From positions 15,436,454 through 15,500,453 of the forward strand of contig NC_060899.1 in the NCBI RefSeq assembly GCF_014805685.1: a stretch of 64,000 nt of DNA, written 5' to 3'. Position 1 is the stretch's first letter, and each line of letters opens with the position of its first letter. The position numbers were made by a program, and so were the translations under genes. The DNA is from Silurus meridionalis (taxonomy: Eukaryota; Chordata; Actinopteri; Siluriformes; Siluridae). Positions 11,905 through 27,122 of this stretch are shown here, one piece after another. The notes beneath the pieces were generated by a model, which was not told where the DNA came from, did no database searches, and worked only from the letters and a program-made list of their open reading frames with translations.

Positions 11905-12735
11905 GAAAAATCCAAATCAGTAACTGGTAGGTTGTTCAAAACCACACTGAAGATAGTTCTTAATAATATTGGCTGTATGTTTGGGGTCTTTGAGCTTCTG
12001 CAGAATATATTTGGGGCCAATCAGATGCCTCCCTGGTGGTGTTGCATGATGGAGAAATATCTGCCTGCATTTCTCAGAATTGAAAACACCATTAATCCTG
12101 ACCAAATCTCTCTATATGCAGAAATGCAGCTCTGAATGTGCAGGAAACCTTCACCCTACTTCACTCTTGCCTGCAGAAACTCATTATTGTACTTATTATT
12201 GAAACTCATTACTCCTGCTCCTGCTACAGACAAATATTTCATATTTTAACTTATTACTCCAGAGCACCTGCTGCCCTTTTTCTGTACCTCCAATTCCTTT
12301 ATTTTCTTGCATAGTTGATTCACTTTGCTTTGTTTCCATGTCGGATTTCTGGCTTTTTGGTCGTAATTCTTTCATTAAGACCAGACCTCTCCAGATATTA
12401 AATGTGTGTACCCGGGTTCCTCTGGTTTCCACCAGTTCTTTGCTGATGGCACTGCTGGACATCTGCCACTGTTAAAGGAATGTAAGTATGATGTGTCTTT
12501 CATCTGCTACATTAAGTTTCCTGGGCTGACCCCTGTGTCTACAGTCTTTAACACTGCCTGTTTTTTCAAAATAGCTTGAAGAGCACATATTGAAACCCCA
12601 GTCTGCTTTGAGATCGATGTCTGGGAGAGACCTTAAAGATACAGTAGAACTATCTTGTGTCTTGCTGCTGTACTCTTGCCATTGTGTATGACCTGTGACA
12701 TGAAAACTGTGATCCATTAAACACAACTGTGAAGT
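11905..12735 (-). pseudogene. decayed Tc1-like transposase
   Basis: Read on the minus strand, fragments of a Tc1/mariner transposase appear in order but in different frames. An N-terminal helix-turn-helix part at about 12700-12490 has YFEKTGSVKDC, then RGQPRKLNVADERHI. A middle part at about 12460-12200 has MSSSAISKELVETRGT, then LWSNKLKYEIF. A C-terminal part at about 12105-11930 has LVRINGVFNSEKCRQIF, then HLIGPKYILQ and DPKHTANIIKNYLQ. Tc1 transposases normally run about 340 residues with a DDE triad. Here frameshifts and stops break the frame, so it is non-functional. No clear inverted repeats were located. Confidence 0.85.
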
Positions 12736-13119
12736 ATTAAATGGTTGATTACAATATATTTTCTCAAATTTGTATAAAATACATATGGGTTTTAAATGTT
12801 CAACTTTACAGACTGAGTGTTATGTGTAATGTATGTGTAATTACCATAAACAAGAATTTCAGCAGGTTTATGGGTTGTAAATGAGTTTATATCAAAAAGA
12901 ATTGTGTTATTATAACAATAATAGTGTCAATTTGCACTAACCAAAGAATAAAACACGATATAATATGCTGTTATATAAAAATAATCAGTGGTGCGGTGCG
13001 GCGAACTTCATTTTATCGGTTGGATGGTTAAGGGGTTGAAGATACAAGTTAGTTCTATCTCCAAATGTGACATTTTTGTCTCTAACAGAGGAAATTATGT
13101 ACGATGAAGAACAGGAGAG

Positions 13120-13392
13120 AAGATGTGATCAGACCGCGTCAACCACACAGTTAAACCTGGAGGCAGCAGCTTAATGGTTTGGGGTTGTCTTGGAGCAGGG
13201 ATGGTTGGAGACCAACATGGCTACCATTCCATACTTCAACATCATGCAATTCCTGACATCGTAAACGACTTCACCGTACAACAAAACGACGAGCCAAAGC
13301 ATACGTCCGAGCTCTTCAAGCGTTCTTTAAAGAGTGGTCTGTTAAACTGCTCTGGGATGAACTGGATCACAAGAAAAATCTCCCACTCGTGA
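13120..13392 (+). pseudogene. Tc1-like transposase fragment
   Basis: A plus-strand frame carries the C-terminal half of a Tc1-type transposase. MVWGCLGAGMVGD corresponds to the usual VWGCFSA.GVG block, LQHHAIPD and NDEPKHTS to the QQDNDPKHT block (second catalytic Asp region), and SGLLNCSGMNWIT to a shifted WPPQSPDLNP region. It is truncated at both ends and differs in sequence from the relic at 11905-12735, so it comes from another subfamily. Not expected to be active. Confidence 0.8.
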
Positions 13393-14030
13393 AGGACACA
13401 TTTGGCGAGGACACGTTTGGTGTCTATACATTTATATATGTGTTTGGTCAGAGTAAAAGTTCTAGGTGTTTCACTGTATATGTCTATATGATGGGTTTAT
13501 TTTATAGTGATGTCGATGTAAGAAATATTATTATTCAGTCCTACACAATTTCCTCCTGAATATGAAGCTGGAAAATGGGAAGCTTTTCTTTAATTGTTTA
13601 ATTGATTATCACCAGAAGGATCATGACATGCACATGTATGACTATGAAATAGTGCATGTTTTGCATTGACATTTTTTTAAATACACATCTAATAATCTAG
13701 GGTTACAGACAGTTTTTGCACGATCAGCTTTTATTTTTTCCAAAAAAGTATTCTGTAACAGCTTGATCACACACACACTGTACACACACTGTACACACAC
13801 GCTACATGCTGCCCCGCACGTGCTTATCCCTCACGTGAATCTCCATGTTGCCGAAAAGACAAGACCATTTCACATGTTTCAAACATGTTGTATATCCTAT
13901 TTACAAAAAAAACCGTATTTATTTATTTATTTATTTATTTAATATAACGCAACACTGCTCTTTTAACGCAATTTTAGCGGGTCTTCTATAAAATTCGCTT
14001 TGAAATAAATAAAAAAAAAAATCATGGCGA
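13393..14030. other. intergenic region upstream of stk35
   Basis: AT-rich sequence with short simple repeats (ACAC around 13770-13800, ATTT at 13918-13941). No exon recognised. Confidence 0.4.
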
Positions 14031-14061
14031 CCCCCTAACCCCCCCCGCCCCCCCCGCCCCC
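14031..14061 (+). promoter_or_regulatory. poly-C tract, possible i-motif / G-quadruplex
   Basis: Runs of 5-8 C separated by single G or TAA, giving at least three long C blocks about 400 bp upstream of the stk35 start codon. The complementary strand could fold into a G-quadruplex. A promoter role is inferred only from its position. Confidence 0.4.
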
Positions 14062-14397
14062 GAAAAAAAAGATTGACCGTTCCTAAAGTGAAACCGGACG
14101 GTTTAGACTATTTTATAGGTATATAATGTTTTTTTCCCATACAACGCTATAAGTTATTAAACACGTTAAAATAGTTATTACGCATATTTAGTGTGTGTAT
14201 GTATCTGATTTGTGGTTCATTTGCGTTTTTGTTTGATCGTTTCGGTTGTTTGAAATCGGATTTGTCGTCGTGCCCCCCCCTCCTGTTTCGGTGAAATGGT
14301 AGGTCTTAGTGGTAAGCCACGCCCACCCGTGGCGGGTGATTCTGTGCTTGAGAATGGACGCGTTATTGTGGAGGTGTGCGCGTGGGGCAGAGGCGTA

Positions 14398-17971
<3,574 letters not shown>

Positions 17972-18079
17972 ACCAGACCAGTCGAATTCCAAGCTGAATT
18001 TCAGGTGGGTGGGACATGTGATTATGGGGTACTGAATAGAATAGACATGTATTGGAGATCCTTGTTGGTGAGACACTCC

Positions 18080-18262
18080 TTCAATTGGGAAGTGGGTGTT
18101 GAGTGGTTAAGGCTCTGGGTTACTCATCGGAAGGTCAGGGATTCAAGCCCCAGCATCGCCAAGCTGCCACACTTGGGGCCCTTGAGCAAGGCTCTTAACC
18201 CACTTTGCTCAAAGTGGCAATGTATCATGGCTGACCCCGTGCTCTGACCCCAGCATCCTAAA
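18080..18262 (+). repeat. tRNA-derived SINE, copy 1
   Basis: It has box A-like GAGTGGTTAAGGCTC and box B-like GGTCAGGGATTCAAGCCCC at the expected spacing. The body shared with other copies follows (CTGCCACACTTGGGGCCCTT, then GAGCAAGGCTCTTAACCC). It lies just 3' of stk35, probably in its 3' UTR or directly beyond. Confidence 0.75.
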
Positions 18263-18474
18263 AAGCTGGGGTATGTTTCTAATGGTTTTATTCAAGAAGG
18301 GTTGGTCTGATTTGAGACCTAGTACAATACAGTTAACTGGTACTTACTTACCTTATTTTAGAAAATTAAATAGAGATTTCTAAGCCGTGGACAGATCATT
18401 TCTCTTGGACCCCCAGCATTACTAAGATTTGGAGCACTGAAAATACTGATTCTGATTGTTCCATAGTAATGTAC

Positions 18475-18978
18475 GTGGTGATATCAAAAAGTTCAGAGAA
18501 TAGCCTTTTTTTTTTCTAGAAGAAAGCACTTTATTTATTTCTGCTTACACACTATCACCTTCACAATAATCCTCTTGCGCAGTAACCTGCCACATCTGGA
18601 ATGTGTCCTAAAAGTCTTTTTTTTTTTTTTTTTTTTTAAGCGTGTCAAATACTTGCAATTCGTGCCGGATCCCCACAATGTCAAAACGGCGACATTCGAG
18701 TTGGATCTTTGAGAAGAGGTCGAAGTCAGCAGCAGCCAAATCTGGCGAGTAGGGTGGGTGAAACAGTGAGATCATGTTTGTTACGTGAGAGGAGAGCTTG
18801 GTAACAGGGTATCCCACGTGATTAGCATCAGCTGCACAGCTCCCGTTGCACACAGGATGATGTCTTTTGGCACACTGACTTATTAAGTTCGGTGCTCCCT
18901 GTGACTGTGCGTGCAGCCTTGTGCTGCCATCTGTTGGCGTGTTACAAAACAAGTCTCCAAACTTTTTGATACCAACTC
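18475..18978 (-). mobile_element. deleted mariner-type element
   Basis: The left end has ATATCAAAAAGTTCAGAGA and the right end TCTCCAAACTTTTTGATACC. These are inverted repeats of one another. Minus-strand frames keep a transposase piece, HPPYSPDLAAADFDLFSKIQ (D34D-type mariner motif YSPDLAPADF), about 18770-18700, then a VRHELQ-like segment. At about 500 bp it is too short for a full mariner (about 1.3 kb), so it is internally deleted and inactive. A T-run at 18617-18639 interrupts it. Confidence 0.75.
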
Positions 18979-20869
18979 GTTTGTCACTATTTGTCTGTCG
19001 GATGTTGAAAAACTAAGCAAAGCACTGAACTGTATGGTGCTGAGAATTTCTGCATGGCTTTTAGCCTTGTACACACTTTAGTGATACTTGACCACTTTTT
19101 AAAAAAGGTGTGCTACACCACATCGTTCCTGTAAGGTTAGCCATCCTGCACAGGCCGAGGGCATGACTGGGACTTGAGTCAGATTTCTACAGACCAGCGT
19201 TAATCTTTGCTAGACTGCACACGTCTGCCCGAGATTTTTCCACTTGACATCCTTTTGACATGTGCGTCTTTTATGCTTTCGCCTATTCCGGAATTTCTGG
19301 TGCCGCCCTCCTTTGTGTATCGTCTTAATTAATTTCAGAATGCTGATGGCTGCAGGGGCAGAGTGTTTTTGCCAGGATTCGCCCAGCTCCATTGAACGTT
19401 GTTGACATTTTTCACGTGTGATCAGATAAACTCGACCTGACACCTTTTGTACAGAAGAACAGACTCCCACATGATTTTTCACTTTACATCCCTGAGATCT
19501 AGATTAGCATTACTAGCCTGTATGAGACACGGCGGGAAAAAAAAATGGATGGTGTAAGGTTATTACCCAAGCATGCAGGACAGACAGACTTATACCCTTC
19601 ACACAGTGACTGTCAGCACACAGTGCTCCTTTATCACAAGGATGAAGTCATGATATCTCGAGTATCAAGAAAAACCTGCGGAAAAATACGAGGTCCTGGG
19701 GGACTCATTGATCCAGCAAACATGCTGCTATTTACTAGTTAGCTTCAAAATGTATGTTTCTTGAACTTTGTGAATGCTTGCTAGCCAAAAAGTTGCACGT
19801 TTGTCATCAGTAGCATGCTGATGAAAATAGTTCGCTGGACAGTGTGTTTACGCAGCTACGTTCACTCGCACCCTGGTATATAGGGCATTTATATATTTGC
19901 CCTACTCCCCCGTCTTCATGCCCCTCAGTACTAAGATGGATTCGACCATCAGCCAAAACAAAGCTGTCTGTTCACACAGGGAGGGGTCCCGAGACAGGGG
20001 ATTTGAGTCTTCCCACCCTCAGATAATATGACAGGGTTGTGGGTAATTGCCCCGCCCCATTTTCTCAAACCCGCTCCCGCTTCTCCACCACTGTGAGACG
20101 CCACTGAGCGCTCGCGCCTGGAACATTCTGTCCTCACGCAGTCGGATTCGTTGTGTATAGGACACGCCACTGGCTCAAACCCCAGGCTTTATCTGGGGCT
20201 TATTGAGGGATCTACAGTGACATACTCGATGCAGAAAACAGATCCATGGCCTGTGGGAGGGGTGCACTTTTATAACAGCTTTTCTTTTAGACTTTCGTCT
20301 TCTTTGCCAAGAATCACAGGTTGCATATACAAGGAATTTGTTGTTGTGCTGGTGCTATAAAAAAATAAAAATTAGGAAAATAAATAATAAAGAGAAAGTT
20401 TGTGCAGGGTATGTAAAGTGAGGCAGTGCAACAGTTCATGTAGGTGAGATCGGTTTAGCAGTTTATCATCATATTATTGGTCATAGAGGATATTTAGTTA
20501 TTTCATTTAAACTTGGAGAAAGAGGGTTGGGATATAAAAATTCACTCGAAATTGTTCATTCGTAAATTAATTCATTCATGATGAATATGATCCATCTATT
20601 AATCAGGAAATTTGTAGCAAGAAAAGAATCGCTTAGCCTTGATTTTTTAGAATCTCGCCCAATAGAATGTAGTCGTCGGATTAACGAGACTTCATCAATT
20701 ATACGAATGATGATCATGTTCAGTAACACTTGTAATAATAAAGTTGAATATCATAGAAAAGCATTTCGCTGTTATACTCTGTATGAATATGTATGTGACA
20801 AATAAAATTTGAATTTGAATATTGAAAATTATGCGCATACTGATCAGGCAGGACAATTTTCTTTATCCC

Positions 20870-20903
<34 letters not shown>

Positions 20904-21055
20904 TTGAGTAAATAGTCAAATTAAAAAGATATAAAATCGAGAAATATAAGTTGTGCTGAAATTGTATGTAACATCTCTGGTTCCTGAGAAAAATCCCTCT
21001 TGTTTTTGACTTCAGTACAGATCTCATGATCGTGGTTGGTTTCGTGTCTCTCCAG
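18979..21055. other. intergenic region, nothing firmly recognised
   Basis: No exon could be supported. A minus frame of 90 codons (19210-19482) is lysine/arginine-rich but has no known domain. An ATT run lies at 20870-20900. At 20763-20820 the sequence ends in GACAAATAAAATTTGAATTTG, a tail shape common at 3' ends of fish retroposons. Confidence 0.4.
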
Positions 21056-21134
21056 GTTCGAGAGCAGCGCGAGCTTCCGGTCGCTCGGCGGGACGGAGAA
21101 CAGGAACTACGGATCTCAGAACTGTGAAGCATGA
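21056..21134 (+). CDS. candidate terminal exon of an unidentified gene
   Basis: After an acceptor-like TCGTGTCTCTCCAG, a GC-rich frame reads FESSASFRSLGGTENRNYG then SQNCEA and stops at TGA 21132-21134. The sharp GC rise against AT-rich flanks and the protein-like sequence suggest a last coding exon. No upstream exon was found and I do not recognise the protein. A second frame across the same bases is also open up to a nearby stop, so coding status is uncertain. Confidence 0.25.
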
Positions 21135-21553
21135 GTCAGTGCAAGGACAGGAAATTAAACTTCCCAGGATGTGATTGAGATCAGCCGGTTTGTGGCAAAT
21201 CCCATAAGCGGTGTTGCCTGGCGTTTCTGCGTATCTTCTGTTGTTTTTTGTTTCCCCCAACGCTTTTCTTTTATGTCTTACGTCAGAGCGCCTCATGGGT
21301 TTTGTGCATTTTCTTTTCTTTCTCTCGTCGTATCGATCGTGCCGCTGTCCGGTATCACAGACAGGAGAGAAGACGATGTGTTGCACTTTGTCCTGGTCAC
21401 CTCTTCACTTGACCTTAAACAGTGTCTGATGACGTCCTTCTGGGTTCTGGAACGTTCCGTGGGATGTTGAGAAATGTTCCAGAGTCAGCATGAGAGAAAC
21501 AATAGACAGTGAAAGACTGTAAACTGTGAACAAAGCAATGTGAACACTCAATC

Positions 21554-21647
<94 letters not shown>

Positions 21648-21950
21648 CTGGCTGAGAAACACTCTTCACGGTTCTGGTTCATAGACTCCCTCCTGTGCCT
21701 TATTTAATGTTTTTTAGATAAATGGCAGAAAAAAAAGGGACCAAGATCGAATACTTGAGGACATTTCATTTTTGATATGTGGATTTTCTTTTTTTCTGCA
21801 TGTGTACAAATTTGCATATTGTAAAATATGCATGCATTCATTGTATTCCTTGTTTATTGTTGAGGAAGATTTCGGGTTAAAACATATGAGTTGGTCAGAA
21901 ACATAGAACATCCCGACACAGTGTGGCAATATAAATATAGATATGTGCAT
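21135..21950. other. intergenic with a long (TG)n run
   Basis: A frame at 21171-21470 is hydrophobic but has no family resemblance. The remainder is unremarkable. Confidence 0.4.
21556..21646 (+). repeat. (TG)n microsatellite
   Basis: About 45 perfect TG units. Confidence 0.98.
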
Positions 21951-21951
21951 T

Positions 21952-22345
21952 ATTTAGCGAAAAGTATGGGCGCACCTCCTGATTTTTCCTGTCAGATGTG
22001 ATTCTTCTCCAAACTGTTGAAGGCACACTATTGTATAAGACGTCTTTGGATATGGGAGCGTTGAATTTTCTCTTCACTTGAGCTCGAAGACCCGAACCTG
22101 CTCCAGCCTGAAGTTCCTTGTGCACAAATCTGGCTCCATGAAGATCTGCTTTACATGTTTTGAAAGTGTGTGTGGAAGATCTTCTGCTATAGAGCTCCAT
22201 CCCTATTGAACACCTTTGGGATGAATGTGAATGCTGATTGCGCCCCAGGAACCTCCTCAAATCTCTACAAGCACTCTCCAAAATCTAGTGAAACATCTTC
22301 CCAGGAGAGTGGAGGATATTATAAAAGGAACTAAATGTGGAATGT
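21952..22345 (-). mobile_element. family M element, copy 4
   Basis: It starts with GCGAAAAGTATGGGCGCACC (diverged terminus) and runs through the reversed internal blocks (GAAGATCTGCTTT, GAAGATCTTCTGC, GATTGCGCCCCAGGAACC, AATCTAGTGAAACATCTTCC). Confidence 0.65.
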
Positions 22346-22394
22346 GAAAACTTCACAGACTTCACGAGGGGGTTTGTGACGTCTCCAAAATGCG

Positions 22395-22690
22395 ACTCTA
22401 TACACTATTTCCAAAGGTTTGCAGACACCTGGTCATAGACAGTATGTGCTTTTTGAAGATCGCATTCTACATTTAGTCTTAATTTGCTCTTCTAATTCCC
22501 TCCACTCTTCTGGGAAGATGTTCCACTAGAACATTTGGAGTGTGCTTGTGGAAATCCGTGTTCATCATTCACACAGGTGTTTGTAAAGTCAGGTGCTGAT
22601 GTAGGTGAGGAGGCCTGGGGGTGCAGTCAGTGTTCAAGTATTTGATAGTGGCTCTGTGGTGAAGGTTGAGAACGTTTGAAGTGGAAGTCG
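22395..22690 (+). mobile_element. family M element, copy 5 (3' truncated)
   Basis: It preserves the other terminus, TATACACTATTTCCAAAGGT then TTGCAGACACCTGG, followed by CTGGGAAGATGTTCCACTAG, the GTCAGGTGCTGATGTAGGTG block and GTGCAGTCAGTGTTC, then loses similarity. It is opposed to copy 4, only about 50 bp away. Confidence 0.65.
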
Positions 22691-24540
22691 TCCTGCACAA
22701 AGCCCTGACCTCCTACTCTTCCTCCTCCTCAACCTCACTTAATACCTTTAGAAATGAACTCGACCTGGAACTTTCTCCACGTGAATGAACACTAATTGCC
22801 ACAGCAACACCACAAACCCTAGTGGAAAGACGTGAAGCTTCTTAGAACAACTTTAGTCTACGTTGCATTTGTTCATTTGCTGTGTTGCTTTTCAAAGAAG
22901 AATGACCTCTGTCTCGATTAGCTTTAATTAACTATAAACTCTTGGGTTGTATAAAGTATGGGAAAGGAACAAAAATCACAGTTTTGGGAATTTGTTTGTT
23001 ACATAAACAGATCTTAGAACGGAGGAGATGTTCAAAACCCAAGCTCTTGGTGAACACGTCACAGCCCAGATTAATACCCGTTCATGGTGTGTATCATTCC
23101 TGAGGCTGTGTAGATCACGGGTCTCATTCCTTATTGAAACGATTCACGATCTTTCACAAACATTTGATTTAATGATCGTGATTATTTTCCTGGGTCACTT
23201 CAACGGTTTAATGGTTCTACCTCATTTCCCCCCCAACACACACACACACTTTGTTTTCCTCACACACACACTTTGGTTTCCTCACATTTTATTTTTACTA
23301 CACGTCACGCCGTCTTTTGTCCCTTAAAGATTATTAAAGAATTTCTTTCTGTAAATCTGTGTATCTCAATGTGATTCAAATGAAATTTAAATGCTATTTT
23401 TTGACAATAAAGATCTGAGGAACGATATTGAGTGCCTGTGTTTAAGAACCATGTCGTAGTTTCCGCAGTTTTCCCAGATTCCTGCTCATTCCGAGTTAGC
23501 GCTACGTCAACCTGACGATCCGAATAATGTGAAGGAATGACGAACGTTTCTGCAATTCGGCCCTTTAATAGGCAGCTGTATTCGCTCGAAAAACACTTTC
23601 AATCGTGCAGAAAGTCATCTAGGATTTGGGCAAACATGGGATATGTAGGTAAAAACTCAGGAACGTGTGATATCAGGAACATGATCAACATCAGGATGGC
23701 GGATTTGAGCTGTATTTATTTTTTAGCTGCAGTGTCCGCTAGCTAAATGAACCAACTAAATAAATGACCACATCTGTTTGATCAGCAGCTGTGAAAAACG
23801 TGTTTTAGAAAGTGTTTTTATTTCTTTGTTTATTTATGACTCCTGAAGAAATGACGAGTTCGCTGAACGACACACTTACCGGGACGTCCTTCGATGTTTG
23901 CCTTTATTTATTTATTTATTTATTTATTTATTAAACCGCTTCAGGGTTAGGAAAACCCATACTATTGCTTTTTAAACTGCTTTTTCTACATTGCCAGGAT
24001 GAAAAACCCCCTTTGGTAAAATGTTTGCTAGCTGGCAAAGCCGCGGATTAGAAACCAAAAAGATTTCGTGCCGCGATCATTGCATTTCACACCTACAGAT
24101 TTTACTGTCACTTCCTTTAACCCTTAAACTACTTTCTGCACTTCATGTAGAGTCAGTAGATGTTGGTTTAGTAGTAACACCATCAAACACAGGAAGGATT
24201 TTGTCAAATGTTTTTTTTCGGCTAAGAAAACACTTTCGAACTCGCTTTCCTTGTGCTAACTTCCATGTTACAATTTCAGCAATTTATAAATAATTATTTA
24301 GCAATTTCAACTATTTTCCCTTCGCAGTTCCTTATATTTAATGTAAGATAAATTGAATATTGTCAATTTTATTATCCTAATATATATATATATGTATGTT
24401 TCTTCCTTTCGCCCTGAACTGTAAATGCACCAGTTTAGATGTTGATAGGTTTAATTTAATAGTTAGTCTGCAAATAAATAAATGATGGACTTAATACTTA
24501 TAATTAAAAGCAAGCCTACAACTATTTTTTTAATGTATAT
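22691..24540. other. intergenic, nothing recognised
   Basis: AT-rich; an ATTT tandem run at 23903-23932 and a short CA run near 23240. No supported exon. Confidence 0.4.
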
Positions 24541-24880
24541 AATAATACAGTATCTACACCAACATTTCCAGCCATATGTGGTTCTTTCCCCACACTTTTA
24601 CTGCAAAGTTGTAGGCAATCCATTGTAAAGGAAATCTTTGGTTGCAATAACATAGCATTTTTCCTTGAACCAGGAGACCCAAACCTGTCTCAGCCTGACA
24701 GTGTGTACAAAGCCTGCTCCATAAACATCTGCTTTCCATCTCTTGTTGTTGAGCTCTAACCTTAACCCTACTGAACGCTGACTGCACCCCAGGTCTCCTC
24801 ACCACACCTACACCAGTAGCTGATTTGACGAACACCCTTGTGGCTGAATGGAGCACAAATTTCTTCACTTCATTTTTTTT
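24541..24880 (-). mobile_element. family M element, copy 6
   Basis: Reversed internal blocks are clear: AGCCTGCTCCATAAACATCT, GACTGCACCCCAGGTCTCC, ACACCCTTGTGGCTGAATGG. The CAAAAGTATT end is not preserved. Confidence 0.6.
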
Positions 24881-27037
24881 TACATTATTAATATTATTAT
24901 TCTTTTCATGTATTACATTAAGTCTCTAAGCTCCACCCACACCTTCACCCAATTAATCATTTGCGTTGTTCTTCTTATTATCTGTCAGTGACCCGTTGCC
25001 ATGGCGACACTTGATTGCGCCTTTTTATTCTCCGAAGCTCAGATTTGTTTCGCGCTTGATCGCTGAGGCAGCATCGTCTAAATCAGCATGACCTTCATGT
25101 TCAGAGGGTCAACAATCCTGTAAACACCAGAGGGAAGGGAATCGGCGAGGTCGTGACACGTCAGGATCGTAATGAGACGATCCGTCCTTGGACCGAGGAG
25201 TAGCACTGAACTTCGTTATAATGAGAACTTGTTACCACCAGGCGTTTAATACGGCGCTCTGAAGGGCTTTAAACCACAACAACAAAAATAATAGACATAA
25301 GACATAAATATTCAAATAAATCGCTTTGAAAAGAGAATAGAAGGTGAAGGGAAACAGGATACGAAAAGTTAAAATTCTCTTATAGCAAAAAAACGAAACA
25401 AAACGTAAAGCATTCATCAAGGCAGCAGGAATCAGGGGTCTGCGCACTCGCTTGTAAGTGTTTTAGAGGGTTTCTTTTTTGTTCGATCTCAGAAGCGCTA
25501 GATATTACCACAGAAAAACAGAGTTCGAACAGAACTCACTGCTGGAGTCGAACCACAGTTTTTAACACTCTAGTAAAAACCAATTGAGCCACCAGATCCG
25601 ACAGCTACTACATCTCCTTTATTAGGGGGTTTATCTTTTATTATATATCAATAGCACTACAAATTATTGACAGACACTTCAGCTGAACCAGGACTCAAAC
25701 CCATTTGGGGATTGTCTCTTTCTTAGCACTCAAGGCTGTGGGGCGTCGCTTTAGCACTATTCCTGATTTCCATTACAGTTTCTATAGACACACAAAGCCA
25801 CCACCAATTAAGTTCCTACCCAAGACAGTTCTAGACATCCAACCCACTGAGCCATCAGAGCTGACAGCTTGGACTCCTGTTTAAAGTGGGTTATCTTAAA
25901 CCTCAACCTGCTGCTGGATTGAGTGTCCACAGACTATTTTCTTAAACAATTACAGAAAAGCAGAAGCAAAGGAATTCAGCAATACTGACATCATTAATGA
26001 TGCACAGATTTCAGCCAAAGGTTTCCTCCTACAGATCGAACAAATGGCCACCAAAATATTAAAGTGATATGTACCAATGCTGATGAAGATTTGACTGTTT
26101 TTGGAGAAGTAGTAATGAACCATGAGTTGTTAACCAGTAGGTGGCGCTGGCAGGAAATGTGTTGCACAGGGGGAAACTACAGAACATTAGGCAAGTGGTT
26201 TTAATGTAAAGGCTGATCGGAGTCTAGAAGATTCGTTAGGTGAGTTGTTGAATGCTGAATGAGGATATTTTATGTGTGTGTCTGTAAAACAGGGAGAGTT
26301 TAAGCTCGTCGTAAGTCTCGGTCTTCTCAAACTCAAGTTCTTCAAGTGACATCAATCCAACATGGCCGCTCACGGCATCAGTTAAACAGTCAAACACATT
26401 TGGGATTTGATCTCATGACCTGATCACATGGCCAACATTTTTACCATTAAGATCTACTTAAAATGTTGAATTTGTAGGAATGTTTAATATTTGATATAAA
26501 AAAAAAAAAAATAATTCTATTACTGGAAAGATCTTCATCTGAAGCGACTTTTATGATGTTCATGTAGTAGCTCATGCTCATCTGAGCTCCTTAACTGATC
26601 TCAGTTCCTGCGCTTGTATTGACTCTTTTTATTCTTTCAAAACCTTTACTTATTTCAAATCTGCATTTGGATCCCATTTCGCCTCATTTCTGGATAAAAG
26701 GCTTCTGCCGGGGCGAAGACGCAGGAAATGGAAGTGCTCACAATTGTATCGGTAATGGATTTGGTTTACGAAGTCGCTGTCACCGCGACTTCATCATATC
26801 CACCTTGTCTTACCTAACCATGCTATCAATTAGGGCAAGACGAAAATATATTTTTTTCAATTTGCATCCTCTGGAACAAAAAACAAAACAAAAACGAGTG
26901 AATAAGGACCCGGTTACATACATCCTTCAGGACATTGTGTCCTTAATGGATATCTTTTTCATGTCAAGTCAAAAAAGAAAAAAAAGTGAGCTCTTGCTAG
27001 TTGTGAAAAGAAGAAAAGGTGTGAAAGGTGTAGCTCA

Positions 27038-27119
<82 letters not shown>
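27038..27119 (+). repeat. (CT)n microsatellite
   Basis: About 41 perfect CT units. Confidence 0.98.

Positions 27120-27122
<3 letters not shown>

Noticed and set aside
25560..25870. Segments like CAATTGAGCCACCAGA and CCACTGAGCCATCAGAGC resembling tRNA-derived SINE heads
   Set aside because: No complete box A/box B pair or shared SINE body could be seen.
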